Positions 1 through 8,724 of a stretch of DNA of 45,232 nt are shown piece by piece; the first letter of the stretch is position 1; every line of letters starts with the position of its first letter. Origin of the DNA: Candidatus Gastranaerophilales bacterium (GTDB lineage: Bacteria > Cyanobacteriota > Vampirovibrionia > Gastranaerophilales > Gastranaerophilaceae); contig CALUQJ010000006.1 in the NCBI GenBank assembly GCA_944322865.1, positions 1 through 45,232 of the forward strand, read 5' to 3'. Position numbers and translations under genes: made by a program. The notes below the pieces were generated by a model. It worked only from the letters and a program-made list of their open reading frames with translations, ran no database searches and was not told where the DNA came from.

Positions 1-254
1 AATGCTCCGGTTGCTGCATCATGACCTGCATCTTTAAGGGAATATTCTCTGCCGGCACTTGCTGCATCTGCTGCTTTGTGTTCTTCATTTGTTTCTATTG
101 TAGTGCCTTTGGATGTGGTTTTGCCGGTGCCGGAGATTAATTGGGTCAATTCTGCGTTTGATAACGCAGTTAATTCTGCTCGTTTGGCATCTGCTTCTGC
201 TCCGCTTAATCCTAGGCTTTTTATGTAATTGGTTATTTGTACATTGTTTGACAT
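1..254 (-). CDS. Unrecognised protein, N-terminal part only (runs off the left edge)
   Basis: An open frame starts at an ATG (252-254 on the plus strand as cat) and runs to the window edge, giving about 84 residues beginning MSNNVQITNYIKSLGLSG. The visible part is hydrophilic, Ala/Thr/Glu-rich, has no signal peptide or membrane segment, and looks helical at first and then low in complexity. A weak purine stretch (TGTGGAATTAAT) precedes the ATG. I do not recognise a family. The gene points away from the neighbouring transglycosylase 3' end only in the sense of lying downstream of it on the same strand, with a 209-base gap between them. Confidence 0.6.
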   Translation of the reverse strand, partial: MSNNVQITNYIKSLGLSGAEADAKRAELTALSNAELTQLISGTGKTTSKGTTIETNEEHKAADAASAGREYSLKDAGHDAATGA

Positions 255-463
255 ATTAATTCCACACACTTGTATGAATTTAAATACGACTTTGTTCCGG
301 ATTCTCTTTAATTTTTTCTTCTCTTCGTTAAGTTTTATTAATCAAACATATTAATAGCTGAGCACTTAAAAGTTGTTAAGTTAGTAAAGTACTATAAGGA
401 ATTACAGAAATCACTCCTGGTAAATTCAGACTAAAACGGCTTTATTAAAGGACTTAACGTCTT
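255..463. other. Intergenic stretch, 209 bases, AT-rich
   Basis: This gap lies between the transglycosylase stop codon and the start of the partial gene at the left edge. It should hold the promoter of that partial gene, but I see no convincing -35/-10 pair. One copy of the octamer CTTAACGT occurs just before the transglycosylase end, at about 454-461; the same octamer is repeated near 8001-8032. There is no RNA gene or strong hairpin. Confidence 0.4.
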
Positions 464-2458
464 TTACATATTTCCCGTATATAAGCGTACATAGTTCCAG
501 TATGTACGGAATACTTTTTTAACATAATTTTGAGTTTCAGAATACGGGATTTGTTCTACAAATTCATCGGTATCGTTATAATTAATTGATTGCCGCCAGT
601 TCCATAACGATCCTATACCGCCGTTATATGCGGCAATTGAGGATACATCACGACCTTCCAGCATGCTTTTTAAATACGCGTAATAATAATTCCCGAGTTT
701 TATATTAAAAGAATCGTTGAATAAATCTTCAGTTGATGACATCCCTAAACCGTAACGTCGGCTTATCTCAAATGCAGTGGACGGCATTAATTGCATTAAA
801 CCGCTTGCTCCGGCTGCACTCTGTGCCAGAGGATCAAAATAGCTTTCTTCCCTTATTACAGAAAGCATTAACGGCAGACTCGTTCCGGCTGCATCAGAAT
901 ATTTTTCCACTGTTTCATAATAATTCACAGGGTACACGAGCCGCCAGCGCAAATCATATTTTGGCGGTTTATCTGATATTTTTTCCATGGCATCACGCGC
1001 CACAAGCATTGAATGCGCATAATCACCTTTTTTATAAAGTACCCAGCTTTTTATAAAATCATCATCGCCGTAAAGTTCACTAATTACATCAAAATCTTTC
1101 AATTCAACAAGCTTAACGATTATATTCTTACGTGTGTATTTATAAGGGTAGACAACAGGTTTCGGGGTAATATAATTTGTAATAATCGGACCTTCAAGCC
1201 GGTTAAGGTGTAGATAAGCTCTATAAGCATAATATGAATCCGGATATCTGGTTATAACATTGCTGTAGTAGTTGTTGTATTGCCTGTAATCGTTCAGACG
1301 TTCATATAATTTTCCCATCCAGAACATAACCATAGGGGTTGAATTTGCGTCGGGAAATTTTTTAAGATAATCCAGCCCTACTTTTTCTGCATCATAATAT
1401 TTTTGTTGTTTGTATTTTGCAAAAAATATGTTTGATAATGCATCAGCTGAGAATTGACCTTCCGGATATTTTAAATAAAGCTGGCTGTAGCATGCCGGCT
1501 GATCAACGGCTTTAACCTGAGTGCATTTTATATGCATAAGATAATCATTGCCTTTTTGCGGATTGAGAGCAATTAGATGCATAACTGTTTCTAGCTTATT
1601 TTTATCAGACATGGCAATGTATTTGTCGACAACATCATGTATTTCATCGTTGCTCACATACTGTGTATATTGCTGCAAGCCGAGTTCTGTCAGAGCTTTT
1701 GCACGTGAATAATTTTTTGTTGCATAAGATACAAGCACATCAGTTGCCCAGCTTTCTGAAATTTCGGTTTTTGCAAGTAGTGATTTTGCTTTGTTGTAAT
1801 CTCCAAAGAGATAATATGATTTTGCCATAAGCAGATAATCATCTTTGTTAATTTCTGTTTTTAAGCCGAGCCAATTTTCACAAGCATTAATTGCCAGCCT
1901 GCCTGTTGGGGCTTTTTCAAGATAATGGCGGAAATAATTTTCTGCATTAACCTTTTCTGACTGTGGAAACATTTGTTCGTTGTCATGATATTTATTAATA
2001 ATCATGACGCCTAGATAGTATTCTGATGCGATACCGTAATCAGTATGCGGGTGCTTGTTTACTATTTCTTCAAAATATTTATGAGCGAGTTTGGGGTTTT
2101 TAAAAATAATTTGCTGCGCTGTGAGGTATTTTGCGCGCAAACTCAGGGCGTGACCGGGATAATTGTTGAATAATAACTGATATTGTTTAACTGCGGCATC
2201 ATCGTCACCGAGTTCATGCGCTGCCTGTGCCTGATGATAAATAGCGATTGGTTTAAGGTTAGACAAAAAAGACACTTTGGAAAACTGATAATATGAATTT
2301 GCAAAATCTCCTTTTTGCAAGCTTTCAAGTGCCTGAGAATAAATCTCAACAGTTTTAGTTTCCGGTTGATATAATATAGCAGTTGTGACGCCTGTAATTA
2401 ATAACGCGCCAGTAACACACCCAACAATTATTTTTTGTTTAAAACTTAACCCAATCAT
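464..2458 (-). CDS. slt: Soluble lytic murein transglycosylase (Slt70-like) with TPR-type helical body
   Basis: Predicted to cleave the glycan strands of peptidoglycan from the periplasm or inner membrane, making 1,6-anhydromuramyl ends. The first ~25 residues after MIGLSFKQK form a hydrophobic anchor or signal. A long helical region with repeated tetratricopeptide-like units follows. The C-terminal ~150 residues are the SLT domain, with the catalytic Glu in SVIREESYF, then SAAGASGLMQLMPSTA and the AAYNGG motif. At about 664 residues it matches Slt70 size. I chose the ATG at 2458 rather than the upstream in-frame GTG at 2476, because the signal peptide then begins directly with basic residues and a hydrophobic core. 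The gene downstream is the partial left-edge gene. Confidence 0.9.
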   Translation of the reverse strand: MIGLSFKQKIIVGCVTGALLITGVTTAILYQPETKTVEIYSQALESLQKGDFANSYYQFSKVSFLSNLKPIAIYHQAQAAHELGDDDAAVKQYQLLFNNYPGHALSLRAKYLTAQQIIFKNPKLAHKYFEEIVNKHPHTDYGIASEYYLGVMIINKYHDNEQMFPQSEKVNAENYFRHYLEKAPTGRLAINACENWLGLKTEINKDDYLLMAKSYYLFGDYNKAKSLLAKTEISESWATDVLVSYATKNYSRAKALTELGLQQYTQYVSNDEIHDVVDKYIAMSDKNKLETVMHLIALNPQKGNDYLMHIKCTQVKAVDQPACYSQLYLKYPEGQFSADALSNIFFAKYKQQKYYDAEKVGLDYLKKFPDANSTPMVMFWMGKLYERLNDYRQYNNYYSNVITRYPDSYYAYRAYLHLNRLEGPIITNYITPKPVVYPYKYTRKNIIVKLVELKDFDVISELYGDDDFIKSWVLYKKGDYAHSMLVARDAMEKISDKPPKYDLRWRLVYPVNYYETVEKYSDAAGTSLPLMLSVIREESYFDPLAQSAAGASGLMQLMPSTAFEISRRYGLGMSSTEDLFNDSFNIKLGNYYYAYLKSMLEGRDVSSIAAYNGGIGSLWNWRQSINYNDTDEFVEQIPYSETQNYVKKVFRTYWNYVRLYTGNM

Positions 2459-2517
2459 CTTAACTCTATAATACACAAAAAAGCAATTTCAGGCAAATTA
2501 ATTAATTTATATCTTCT

Positions 2518-2937
2518 CTAGTCAGTATAAATATTAATATATTCTTGTAACTTTAAAGCGCGTTGTTTAAGAATGTCAGTTTTAAGCCCTTCTTTTACAT
2601 TTAAATACATAGTACCTTGTTTATAGGATATAATTCTATCTATCAATTCATATTCGGCTATTTTGTATTCATTCCATACTTGCTGAGATTTTTCTATTGC
2701 GGTATAATCTACCTCAGGCAAAAGTTTTTTTAATGTATCAAGACTGTTTTGTATCTCCTGTTCCCATTTTTTTTGTGCTATTTGACTGCACCTGTTCATC
2801 TTATATGTGGAGCTTGTCCCGGATATACATTCTTCCTCAGCTTTATCTATAGGATTGCTGCTTGTTGTTTGTGTTGTGCAAACACTAAAAACAACTGCTA
2901 CAAGGGTTAATAAAACTATATTTTTAAATTTTTTCAT
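2518..2937 (-). CDS. Exported LprI/DUF1311-type protein
   Basis: 139 residues. An N-terminal signal (MKKFKNIVLLTLVAVVFSVC) ends in a Cys that could be lipidated, although V at -1 departs from a normal lipobox. The mature part has two further Cys (EEECISGT and NRCSQ), the spaced A-x-x-K-W-E-x-E and Q-x-W-x-x-Y pattern, and a helical layout, all typical of the LprI N-terminal domain (lysozyme-inhibitor-like, DUF1311). Its ATG overlaps the stop of the upstream gene as ATGA, so the two are probably translationally coupled. The exact role is unknown; a periplasmic envelope-protection role is inferred from the family. Confidence 0.65.
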   Translation of the reverse strand: MKKFKNIVLLTLVAVVFSVCTTQTTSSNPIDKAEEECISGTSSTYKMNRCSQIAQKKWEQEIQNSLDTLKKLLPEVDYTAIEKSQQVWNEYKIAEYELIDRIISYKQGTMYLNVKEGLKTDILKQRALKLQEYINIYTD

Positions 2938-3464
2938 AAATTTATTCTACTATAAAAATTAAAATTCTTAGTATTTATATTAACATAACGACCATTTTTA
3001 AATTTCAGAGTAAATGGTTTAAACTTATATTCACTTGAACCAAATAGTTTTATGTTTCTGTAGCCATTTGTCTTTTCATCTAAAACCGACACTTTTTTTT
3101 GCGGCTCAAAGTTTATTAAGTATGCTATATTTTTATATTTACCAGCTAGTTTTTGTAATATAAACAATGAATATCCTTCTGTTCCCCAGTACATTGTAGA
3201 ATATATCACACCTATTATCTCATTTGTTTTGTCATCATTTAAATCTATTTCTATTGCTTTCACCGAGTTAATATTTATATTAGCTAATTCTTTTGCTTGA
3301 TTTGATGATATATTCAAGTCTTTTAAGACAAATTCATATAGTAGTTTATTTGCCTGAGGCTCCGAGTTATTTAATAAATCTAATTCTTTATAGATACCGG
3401 AGGCTAATACAGGATGTATTATAAAAAAACAGATAAATACTAATATTTTTTTCATACTATCCAT
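2934..3464 (-). CDS. Exported protein of unknown function, coupled to the LprI-like gene
   Basis: About 176 residues from the second in-frame Met (MDSMKKILVFICFF), chosen because it places a good signal peptide at the N-terminus; an ATG at 3500 would add 12 non-hydrophobic residues in front. The mature protein contains DLNDDKTNEIIG, an Asp-rich calcium-loop-like motif common in VCBS/FG-GAP-like exported proteins, followed by a beta-rich stretch (YSLFILQKLAGKYKNIAYL). I do not recognise a defined family. It is divergent from thiE, with only 50 bases between the starts, and overlaps the next gene by ATGA. Confidence 0.6.
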   Translation of the reverse strand: MDSMKKILVFICFFIIHPVLASGIYKELDLLNNSEPQANKLLYEFVLKDLNISSNQAKELANININSVKAIEIDLNDDKTNEIIGVIYSTMYWGTEGYSLFILQKLAGKYKNIAYLINFEPQKKVSVLDEKTNGYRNIKLFGSSEYKFKPFTLKFKNGRYVNINTKNFNFYSRINL

Positions 3465-3502
3465 ATTAACATAGATTTCTTCATAAATCTGTTTTATCAT
3501 GG

Positions 3503-3514
3503 TAAAATGAATTT
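3503..3514 (+). promoter_or_regulatory. Extended -10 box directly in front of thiE (possible leaderless start)
   Basis: TGGTAAAAT (extended -10, hexamer at 3503-3508) is followed by GAATTT and then the thiE ATG. There is no Shine-Dalgarno in the six bases between, and the expected transcription start falls at about the A of ATG. No TPP riboswitch can fit on this transcript if the start is here. The -35 match is weak. Confidence 0.4.
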
Positions 3515-4945
3515 ATGAAAAGAATAATAGACGCAAATTTGAACAGAGGGACAGAGGCTTTAAGAGTGCTGGAAGAGATTTCAAGGTTTCTGTTGGATGA
3601 TAAAGACTCCTCTCAAACACTTAAACTCATCAGGCATGAACTCAATGCCCTACAGGAGCATGATTACGACACTCTGTTAAGTGCAAGAGATTCTGAAAAT
3701 GATATAGGTAAAACAATAAAAAATCCTGATAGTCGTACTGATATTGAAAATATTTTTAAGGCAAACATAAAACGCCTGCAACAGGTTCTGAGGGTTCTTG
3801 CAGAGTATGCACCGGAACATGCTTCCTCTTTTGAAAATTTGCGTTACCAATCTTACACGTTGGAGAAAATTATGTGGGATAAATTGAAAGAAAAATATAA
3901 CAAATTAATTTTAGGCAATAAAAAACTTTATCTAGTCACAAATTCAGATAAATTTGATTCTGATGATGCATTTTTGGATGCAGTTGCTTCTGCTCTCAAA
4001 GGCGGTGTTGATATTTTACAGTTGCGCGAAAAAAATATGCCGGCAAATAAAATAGTAGAACTCGGCAAAAAAATAAAACTCCTTTGTGCTGAATACAATG
4101 CGATATTTATTGTAAACGACAGAGTAGATATTGCGGCAATACTTGAGGCTGACGGGGTTCACCTCGGACAGGATGATATGGATGTTGCATCTGCAAGGAA
4201 AATTCTCGGAAATAACGCAATAATCGGGGTTTCCACACATGCTCCTGAACAAGCACAAAAAGCGGTTCAAGATGGCGCTGACTATATCGGTATGGGACCT
4301 GTGTTTACCACCCCGACCAAACCCGGACGAAAATCCGTTGGACTTGAATATGTTGAATGGGTAAGTCAAAATATTGATATTCCTGCGTTTGCAATTGGCG
4401 GAATTGATTTGACAAATGTGAGTGAAGTGATTCAACACGGCGCAAAACGCATTGCTATTGTCCGCGCTATTATTAACGCGCAAAGTCCTGAAAATGCCGC
4501 AAAGGAATTTTTACAAAAAATCGAAAATAAATCCGGTGCCCCTCTAACAACGGACGCTGCTCCTGCAACAACACCTGAAGAAGTAGTTGCCGCCCCTGAG
4601 TTAAACAAACCGGTAGTTCGTCCGTGGGGGCATTATACGGTTATTGCGTACGGAAAAGGATTTTTGACAAAAATTATCCATGTAAATCCGGGACAAAAAC
4701 TTTCTGTCCAATCCCATAATCACCGCAGCGAACACTGGGTTGTGCTGACAGGCATGGCAAAAGTTAGTTTAGAAAGTAAGGAAATGATTTTAAGTCCTGA
4801 GCACAGTATTGATATTCCTGTTAAAGCAATACATTCACTTGAAAACCCTTATGATGAAGATTTAGAAATTATTGAGGTTCAAAAAGGTGATTTGCTCTCT
4901 GAGGACGATATTATACGTTATGCTGATATTTACGGAAGAGTATAA
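3515..4945 (+). CDS. thiE: Thiamine-phosphate synthase with cyanobacterial-type N-terminal domain and a C-terminal mannose-6-phosphate-isomerase-type cupin (fusion)
   Basis: One uninterrupted 476-residue frame with three parts. Residues 1-130 (RIIDANLNRGTEALRVLEE, RVLAEY) are the helical extension found on cyanobacterial ThiE. Residues ~136-335 are the ThiE barrel, with QLREK (169-173), VNDR (200-203), DGVHLGQDD (213-221), GVSTH and GMGPVFTTPTK (259-269), and AIGGI; it joins HMP-PP and thiazole phosphate to make thiamine phosphate. After an Ala/Pro/Thr-rich linker (~338-365), residues 366-476 are a cupin like the C-terminal domain of ManC/type II phosphomannose isomerase: RPWGHY, PGQKLSVQSHNHRSEHW with metal-ligand His 401, 403 and 407, and a late IPVKAIHSLEN. 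ThiE is normally 200-350 residues and not fused to this cupin. Both halves look intact. Whether the cupin acts on a sugar phosphate is unknown. Confidence 0.88.
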   Translation: MKRIIDANLNRGTEALRVLEEISRFLLDDKDSSQTLKLIRHELNALQEHDYDTLLSARDSENDIGKTIKNPDSRTDIENIFKANIKRLQQVLRVLAEYAPEHASSFENLRYQSYTLEKIMWDKLKEKYNKLILGNKKLYLVTNSDKFDSDDAFLDAVASALKGGVDILQLREKNMPANKIVELGKKIKLLCAEYNAIFIVNDRVDIAAILEADGVHLGQDDMDVASARKILGNNAIIGVSTHAPEQAQKAVQDGADYIGMGPVFTTPTKPGRKSVGLEYVEWVSQNIDIPAFAIGGIDLTNVSEVIQHGAKRIAIVRAIINAQSPENAAKEFLQKIENKSGAPLTTDAAPATTPEEVVAAPELNKPVVRPWGHYTVIAYGKGFLTKIIHVNPGQKLSVQSHNHRSEHWVVLTGMAKVSLESKEMILSPEHSIDIPVKAIHSLENPYDEDLEIIEVQKGDLLSEDDIIRYADIYGRV

Positions 4946-4960
4946 GATTTTATATAAGAC

Positions 4961-4988
4961 AAAAGACCGGCATAAATGCCGGTCTTTT
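4961..4988. terminator. Bidirectional terminator between thiE and pfp
   Basis: AAAAGACCGGCA-taaa-TGCCGGTCTTTT: a perfect 12-bp stem with a 4-base loop, A-tract on one side and T-tract on the other, lying between two convergent genes. Confidence 0.9.
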
Positions 4989-5006
4989 TAATAATTCAGA
5001 GTTTTT

Positions 5007-6689
5007 TTATACTCCAGCGAGTTCTTTTGCTCTTTCCAACTGCAATGTGCAAGTTGTAATATCGCAAACTTCGCTTGGTCCAAAATATTGAACTGCGCCA
5101 GGGAACAGATATCTGTCATTCATCGCCCAATCTTCTCTGCATTCTTCCAATGCCTTGAATACAGGACCGTCTAATTTAACAAGTGCTTTTTGAATAACAG
5201 GTTTAAATTCACCGTGGCGTTTTTCCATATTCATCATCATTGTAAGAGGAACACCGCCTGCAACCCATTCAGCTGCCGGTTTTGTCAGGTTTCTTACTGA
5301 TGACAAATAACCTGTCAAACCAAAGTTAATCAATGCAAATGCATTGAATCCAAGTGAATAGCAATAATCAGCATCAAAGTTTGACGGGAATGCACAACGA
5401 CCTTCATAACCGAAGAAGTGTGATTGTGCTGAGAATTTGCCAATATAATCGCCTTGTGATTTTAATTCATCAAGTCTTGTCGTAATCATTTCTATCAATA
5501 ATTTTTCAGTTTCAATTTTTGATACCTGAACATTACCGTGCGGATCTCTGTCTGCAAGCAGCTGACCTTTAATTAACACCGGCAATGAGTTGTAAACCTT
5601 GGCATTTTCAGGGTCAAGTCTGTTTTCTACGATATCAAATTTTTCTCTGATAGTTGTTGCATTAACAAAATCAGGATCATTTTCCAATGATGCCATAATA
5701 TCGTTTAAGTTAGCTATCATAGATTTCATTTCAGGAATAAATTCTATCAAACCTTCAGGAATAATTGCGATACCGAAGTTTTTACCCATATCAGCACGTC
5801 TTACAATAATGTCAGACATGTAATTGATTATGCTTTCTAAAGACATTTTCTTTTCTTCAACTTCTTCAGATATCAAAGTGATATTAGGCTGTGTCTGCAA
5901 AGCAGCTTCCAGAGCAACGTGAGATGCACTTCTTCCCATAATTTTGATAAAGTGCCAGTATTTTTTAGCTGAATTAGCATCGCGTTGAATATTGCCGATT
6001 AATTCTGCGTAAGTTTTTGTTGCGGTATCAAAACCGAAAGAAATTTCGATTTGTTCGTTTTTTAAGTCGCCGTCAATTGTTTTCGGGCAGCCAATAACCT
6101 GAATACCCGCATTATTTTTTACAAACCATTCTGCAAGCAGTGCTGCATTTGTATTTGAATCGTCACCGCCGATAATCACAACTGCTGAAATATTTAACTT
6201 TTTACATACAGCAAGTGATTTTTGGAACTGTTCTTCTGTTTCTAATTTTGTTCTGCCTGATCCGATAATATCAAAACCGCCGGTGTTTCTGTATGCATCA
6301 ATAAATTCATCGGTAAATTCAACATATTTTCCGTCAATAATACCAGATGGACCACCTAAGAAACCGTAAAGTTTATTAGCAGGATTAGCCTGTTTTAACG
6401 CATCATACAAGCCTGCAATAACATTATGCCCGCCAGGCGCCTGACCGCCGGATAAAATAACGCCGACATTTCTTACTGCTGATGTTTTGGCTTCATCTGT
6501 TGACTTAAATGTTACAACAGGTTTGCCGTAAGTGTTTTTGAATAAAGCTTTAATTTGTTCCTGATCTCTAACTGATTGAGTAGCAGCCCCTTCTGACAGT
6601 TCAAGACTGTTAATTCCTTTTGCAAGGCTGGAAGGTAATTTCGGCTGATACTTTAATCTTTCGATTTGTAAAGGTGAAAGTGTTCTCAT
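5007..6689 (-). CDS. pfp: Diphosphate--fructose-6-phosphate 1-phosphotransferase (PPi-dependent phosphofructokinase, long form)
   Basis: 560 residues, the length of the long PFP clade that includes the plant beta subunit and many anaerobes. The nucleotide/PPi loop is [14 protein letters not shown] (76-89). GGDDS at 174-178 has Asp where ATP-dependent enzymes have Gly, the residue that favours PPi over [11 protein letters not shown] (202-209) holds the catalytic Asp, and [11 protein letters not shown] (251-261) the sugar-phosphate site. It interconverts F6P and F1,6BP reversibly, saving ATP in fermentative glycolysis. GAGGAAGAG sits just before the ATG. The convergent neighbour thiE is separated by the hairpin at 4961-4988. 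Confidence 0.95.
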   Translation of the reverse strand: MRTLSPLQIERLKYQPKLPSSLAKGINSLELSEGAATQSVRDQEQIKALFKNTYGKPVVTFKSTDEAKTSAVRNVGVILSGGQAPGGHNVIAGLYDALKQANPANKLYGFLGGPSGIIDGKYVEFTDEFIDAYRNTGGFDIIGSGRTKLETEEQFQKSLAVCKKLNISAVVIIGGDDSNTNAALLAEWFVKNNAGIQVIGCPKTIDGDLKNEQIEISFGFDTATKTYAELIGNIQRDANSAKKYWHFIKIMGRSASHVALEAALQTQPNITLISEEVEEKKMSLESIINYMSDIIVRRADMGKNFGIAIIPEGLIEFIPEMKSMIANLNDIMASLENDPDFVNATTIREKFDIVENRLDPENAKVYNSLPVLIKGQLLADRDPHGNVQVSKIETEKLLIEMITTRLDELKSQGDYIGKFSAQSHFFGYEGRCAFPSNFDADYCYSLGFNAFALINFGLTGYLSSVRNLTKPAAEWVAGGVPLTMMMNMEKRHGEFKPVIQKALVKLDGPVFKALEECREDWAMNDRYLFPGAVQYFGPSEVCDITTCTLQLERAKELAGV

Positions 6690-6760
6690 TTTCTCTTCCT
6701 CTATTTTTTAGTAACCACTATTTACATTCTACATAATACCACAAAAAGCAACATGTCAAA

Positions 6761-6788
6761 AGGCGGCAAAACGTATGTTTTGCCGCCT
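6761..6788 (-). terminator. Hairpin terminator after the 45-residue gene
   Basis: AGGCGGCAAAAC-gtat-GTTTTGCCGCCT: a perfect 12-bp stem. On the minus strand it ends in CCTTTTGAC, a short T-run, 22 bases after the stop codon of the small gene at 6811-6948 and upstream of pfp. Confidence 0.65.
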
Positions 6789-6810
6789 GCAAATATCCCA
6801 AATCTGACAG

Positions 6811-6948
6811 CTATTCTGCCTTTTCAAACATTGCTTTTAATGCTTCTATTTTTTCTTTTATAAATTCTAACATCATCACCGCTTCATTTTTAAAACTGTA
6901 TGTCCCCGGCCAGAATGAATACCTGAACATCAAATAATCTCCATACAT
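6811..6948 (-). CDS. Small protein, 45 residues, unrecognised
   Basis: An open frame from ATG at 6948 to TAG at 6811 encodes MYGDYLMFRYSFWPGTYS, a short basic/acidic helix (EFIKEKIEALKAMFEKAE) and stop. A clear Shine-Dalgarno AAGGAGAAAC lies 5-14 bases before the ATG, and a terminator-like hairpin follows the stop, so the unit looks like a complete small gene in the pfp-exbD gap. The N-terminal half is aromatic and the C-terminal half an amphipathic Lys/Glu helix. No family is known to me; a membrane-surface or regulatory small protein is only a guess. Confidence 0.6.
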   Translation of the reverse strand: MYGDYLMFRYSFWPGTYSFKNEAVMMLEFIKEKIEALKAMFEKAE

Positions 6949-7048
6949 GTACTGTTTCTCCTTATAAACTACAAGTCACATATATGTAATCGGCAATTTT
7001 TTGACTAAACTTCAATATTTTAAAAAATGTTTTACAATTTTTTACAAA

Positions 7049-7441
7049 CTAAATTGCATCAACAGAAATGCTTTTAACGCCAGCATTGCGAGCACTGTCC
7101 ATAACTTTTACAACCGCGCCGTGAGTAGAGTCCCCGTCGGTTTTAATCAGTAAACCGTCAGGGTAATCCTGAAGTTGCGATTTTATTGCTTTTTCAAGTT
7201 CGTTTGCAGCAATAACCTGACCGTCCATATAAAATGTATCGTCTGCCGTTACCATAACCGTCATAACTTTTGTATCTTTATCATTCATCTGTTCTTGGGC
7301 AACATTTTCAGGCACTGTCAGATTAAGCCCCTGTTGATCCAGAAGCGGTGCTATTACCATCATTATGATTAAAAGTACCAGAAAAATATCTGTTAACGGT
7401 GTTATATTTATTTCATTGAATGTATCACGGTTACGACTCAT
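7049..7441 (-). CDS. exbD: ExbD/TolR-family biopolymer transport protein (second copy)
   Basis: 130 residues with a short cytoplasmic N-terminus (FNEINITPLTDIFLVLLIIMMV), one membrane segment carrying the conserved Asp of the proton path (D17, in PLTDIFLVLLI), and a periplasmic domain ending in GVKSISVDAI. It is half of the ExbB-ExbD proton-driven motor that energises TonB. It starts 4 bases after the other exbD stop, with an AAGGAT Shine-Dalgarno inside the upstream gene's end. It is paralogous to its neighbour: the membrane segment is nearly identical, the periplasmic part diverged. Confidence 0.93.
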   Translation of the reverse strand: MSRNRDTFNEINITPLTDIFLVLLIIMMVIAPLLDQQGLNLTVPENVAQEQMNDKDTKVMTVMVTADDTFYMDGQVIAANELEKAIKSQLQDYPDGLLIKTDGDSTHGAVVKVMDSARNAGVKSISVDAI

Positions 7442-7445
7442 GTAT

Positions 7446-7904
7446 TTATCCTTCTGTTTTTTCAGCGTTCTTTTTTAAATCTTTTTGTTCTTTTTTACTC
7501 AAAGGTTCACCGGCAACGATTAACTTTTTATATTCTGCATCCTGCGCCGCATTCATAATTTTCATTATTTCAGCACTCTTAACGCGTTCGTCTGCCTTTA
7601 CAACGACTTCCGGCTTTTCAAGAGTTTCTTTTAACGCAATGAGTTTATCAGTTAAATTTTCTTCTGTTACTGGCTCTCCGTTCAGATACAACAAACCCTC
7701 TTTGGTTACAGAAACAGTTGCATTTTTTTGTTCAATTGCAACCCCGCTGTTTATTTCAGGGATTGTTATTGAACTGTCATTTGACTGGAATGTCGGTGCG
7801 ACAACCATCATGATAATCAACAGTACCAGAAAAATATCTGTTAACGGTGTTATATTTATCTCTGTAAACAGGGCTTCTTTACCCTTATTAGTTTTCATTG
7901 CCAT
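7446..7904 (-). CDS. exbD: ExbD/TolR-family biopolymer transport protein (first copy)
   Basis: 152 residues. It carries the same FTEINITPLTDIFLVLLIIMMVVAP membrane segment (I split it: TEINITPLTDIF then LVLLIIMMVV) with the conserved proton-path Asp, then a periplasmic TolR-like domain (SSITIPEINS, KEGLLYLNGE, VVVKADERV). A Lys/Glu-rich C-terminal tail (SKKEQKDLKKNAEKTEG) is absent from the second copy. Two different ExbDs next to one ExbB suggest a heteromeric or alternative motor. An AAGG lies before the start. Confidence 0.93.
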   Translation of the reverse strand: MAMKTNKGKEALFTEINITPLTDIFLVLLIIMMVVAPTFQSNDSSITIPEINSGVAIEQKNATVSVTKEGLLYLNGEPVTEENLTDKLIALKETLEKPEVVVKADERVKSAEIMKIMNAAQDAEYKKLIVAGEPLSKKEQKDLKKNAEKTEG

Positions 7905-8028
7905 TTTTTTTACCTTACTTCTGTTGGGTGGGCACGCTCTTTTGTAATAATTTATGTAGTGGTCCCCTTATGCTTTGCCACCCTACAGTAACTTATATGC
8001 TCTTAACGTCCTATCGTCTTAACGTCTT
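7905..8028 (-). other. exbB-exbD spacer with imperfect hairpin and octamer repeats
   Basis: This 124-base gap inside an otherwise compact operon holds an inverted pair GGGTGGGCA (from 7926) and TGCCACCC (ending near 7983), and the period-8 repeat units at 8001-8032. It may be a processing or attenuation site between exbB and the exbD pair; no gene is visible. Confidence 0.4.
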
Positions 8029-8032
8029 CTAG
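8001..8032. repeat. Octanucleotide tandem repeat, locus A
   Basis: Four consecutive 8-base units read TCTTAACG, TCCTATCG, TCTTAACG, TCTTCTAG: two are identical and two are variants. The array touches the end of exbB (stop at 8029-8031). Similar octamer arrays with a CTTA core and a CTAT variant unit occur at 33177-33216 and 44504-44540. Confidence 0.55.
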
Positions 8033-8676
8033 AGTGATATATTTGAATTGCTAGGTGTAGTGCTTTCGTCGTTAGAGTCAACAAAACTTAAGAATAAAAG
8101 CTTAAGCAGCTGGAAATCATCTTCATAACGCTTAACGATTGATTGGAAAGAGTTATAAAAAACAACCGCAACAATCGCAACCCCAAGACCGAAAGCCGTT
8201 GCGATTAAGGCAGAACCTATACCCATTGCAACTGCGGCAGACTGATTACCTTGCATAGCAAGATCCTGAAATGTGTAAAGGATTCTTACAACAGTACCGA
8301 ACAACCCTAAGAAAGGTGCTACACCGCCGATTGTACCGAGAATAGTCAAATAGGTTTCCAATTTTCTTGTAGCAAGTGCTGCAGCAATATCAAATGAACG
8401 TGAGAATCCGGATTTTTGTTCAGAAAAAATTCTTACAGCTTCTTCTGTAACTTCACCAATTACACCGCCGCATTTTATTGCAATATCCTGAGCCCCTTGC
8501 AAATTGTTTTTGGCAAGTTCTCTTTGTAATTTCGGAATTAAGAGCACAACATCTCTTTTGTTTTTACTGTAGTAAGAAAACCTGTTGATAACAACAGCTA
8601 CAACAAGGATTGAACAGAGTAAAATCGGTAACAATACCGGCCAGTCCAATTGAATTGAGTGTAATAATAAATCCAT
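8029..8676 (-). CDS. exbB: ExbB/TolQ/MotA-family proton channel protein
   Basis: 215 residues with three membrane segments in the ExbB arrangement: one near the N-terminus (LPILLCSILVVAVVINRF), then a cytoplasmic region, then two closely spaced segments (ILGTIGGVAPFLGLFGTVVRI and IGSALIATAFGLGVAIVAVV). The GLFGTV and ALIATAFGLGVAI motifs are the family signature. It forms the pentameric channel around ExbD and uses proton motive force to drive TonB. It lies between the TonB-like gene upstream and the two exbD genes downstream. Confidence 0.93.
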   Translation of the reverse strand: MDLLLHSIQLDWPVLLPILLCSILVVAVVINRFSYYSKNKRDVVLLIPKLQRELAKNNLQGAQDIAIKCGGVIGEVTEEAVRIFSEQKSGFSRSFDIAAALATRKLETYLTILGTIGGVAPFLGLFGTVVRILYTFQDLAMQGNQSAAVAMGIGSALIATAFGLGVAIVAVVFYNSFQSIVKRYEDDFQLLKLLFLSFVDSNDESTTPSNSNISL

Positions 8677-8724
8677 AGTCTTTTAACCTCTTTTTATGTA
8701 GTACAATTATTTTTTAATTAGTTT

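Noticed and set aside
3455-3515. TPP riboswitch upstream of thiE
   Set aside because: Only 50 bases separate thiE from the divergent gene and the -10 box lies 6 bases before the ATG, leaving no room for a THI element.
4016-4483. 155-residue minus-strand frame inside thiE
   Set aside because: Antisense to a well-conserved gene, with no ribosome site and implausible composition.
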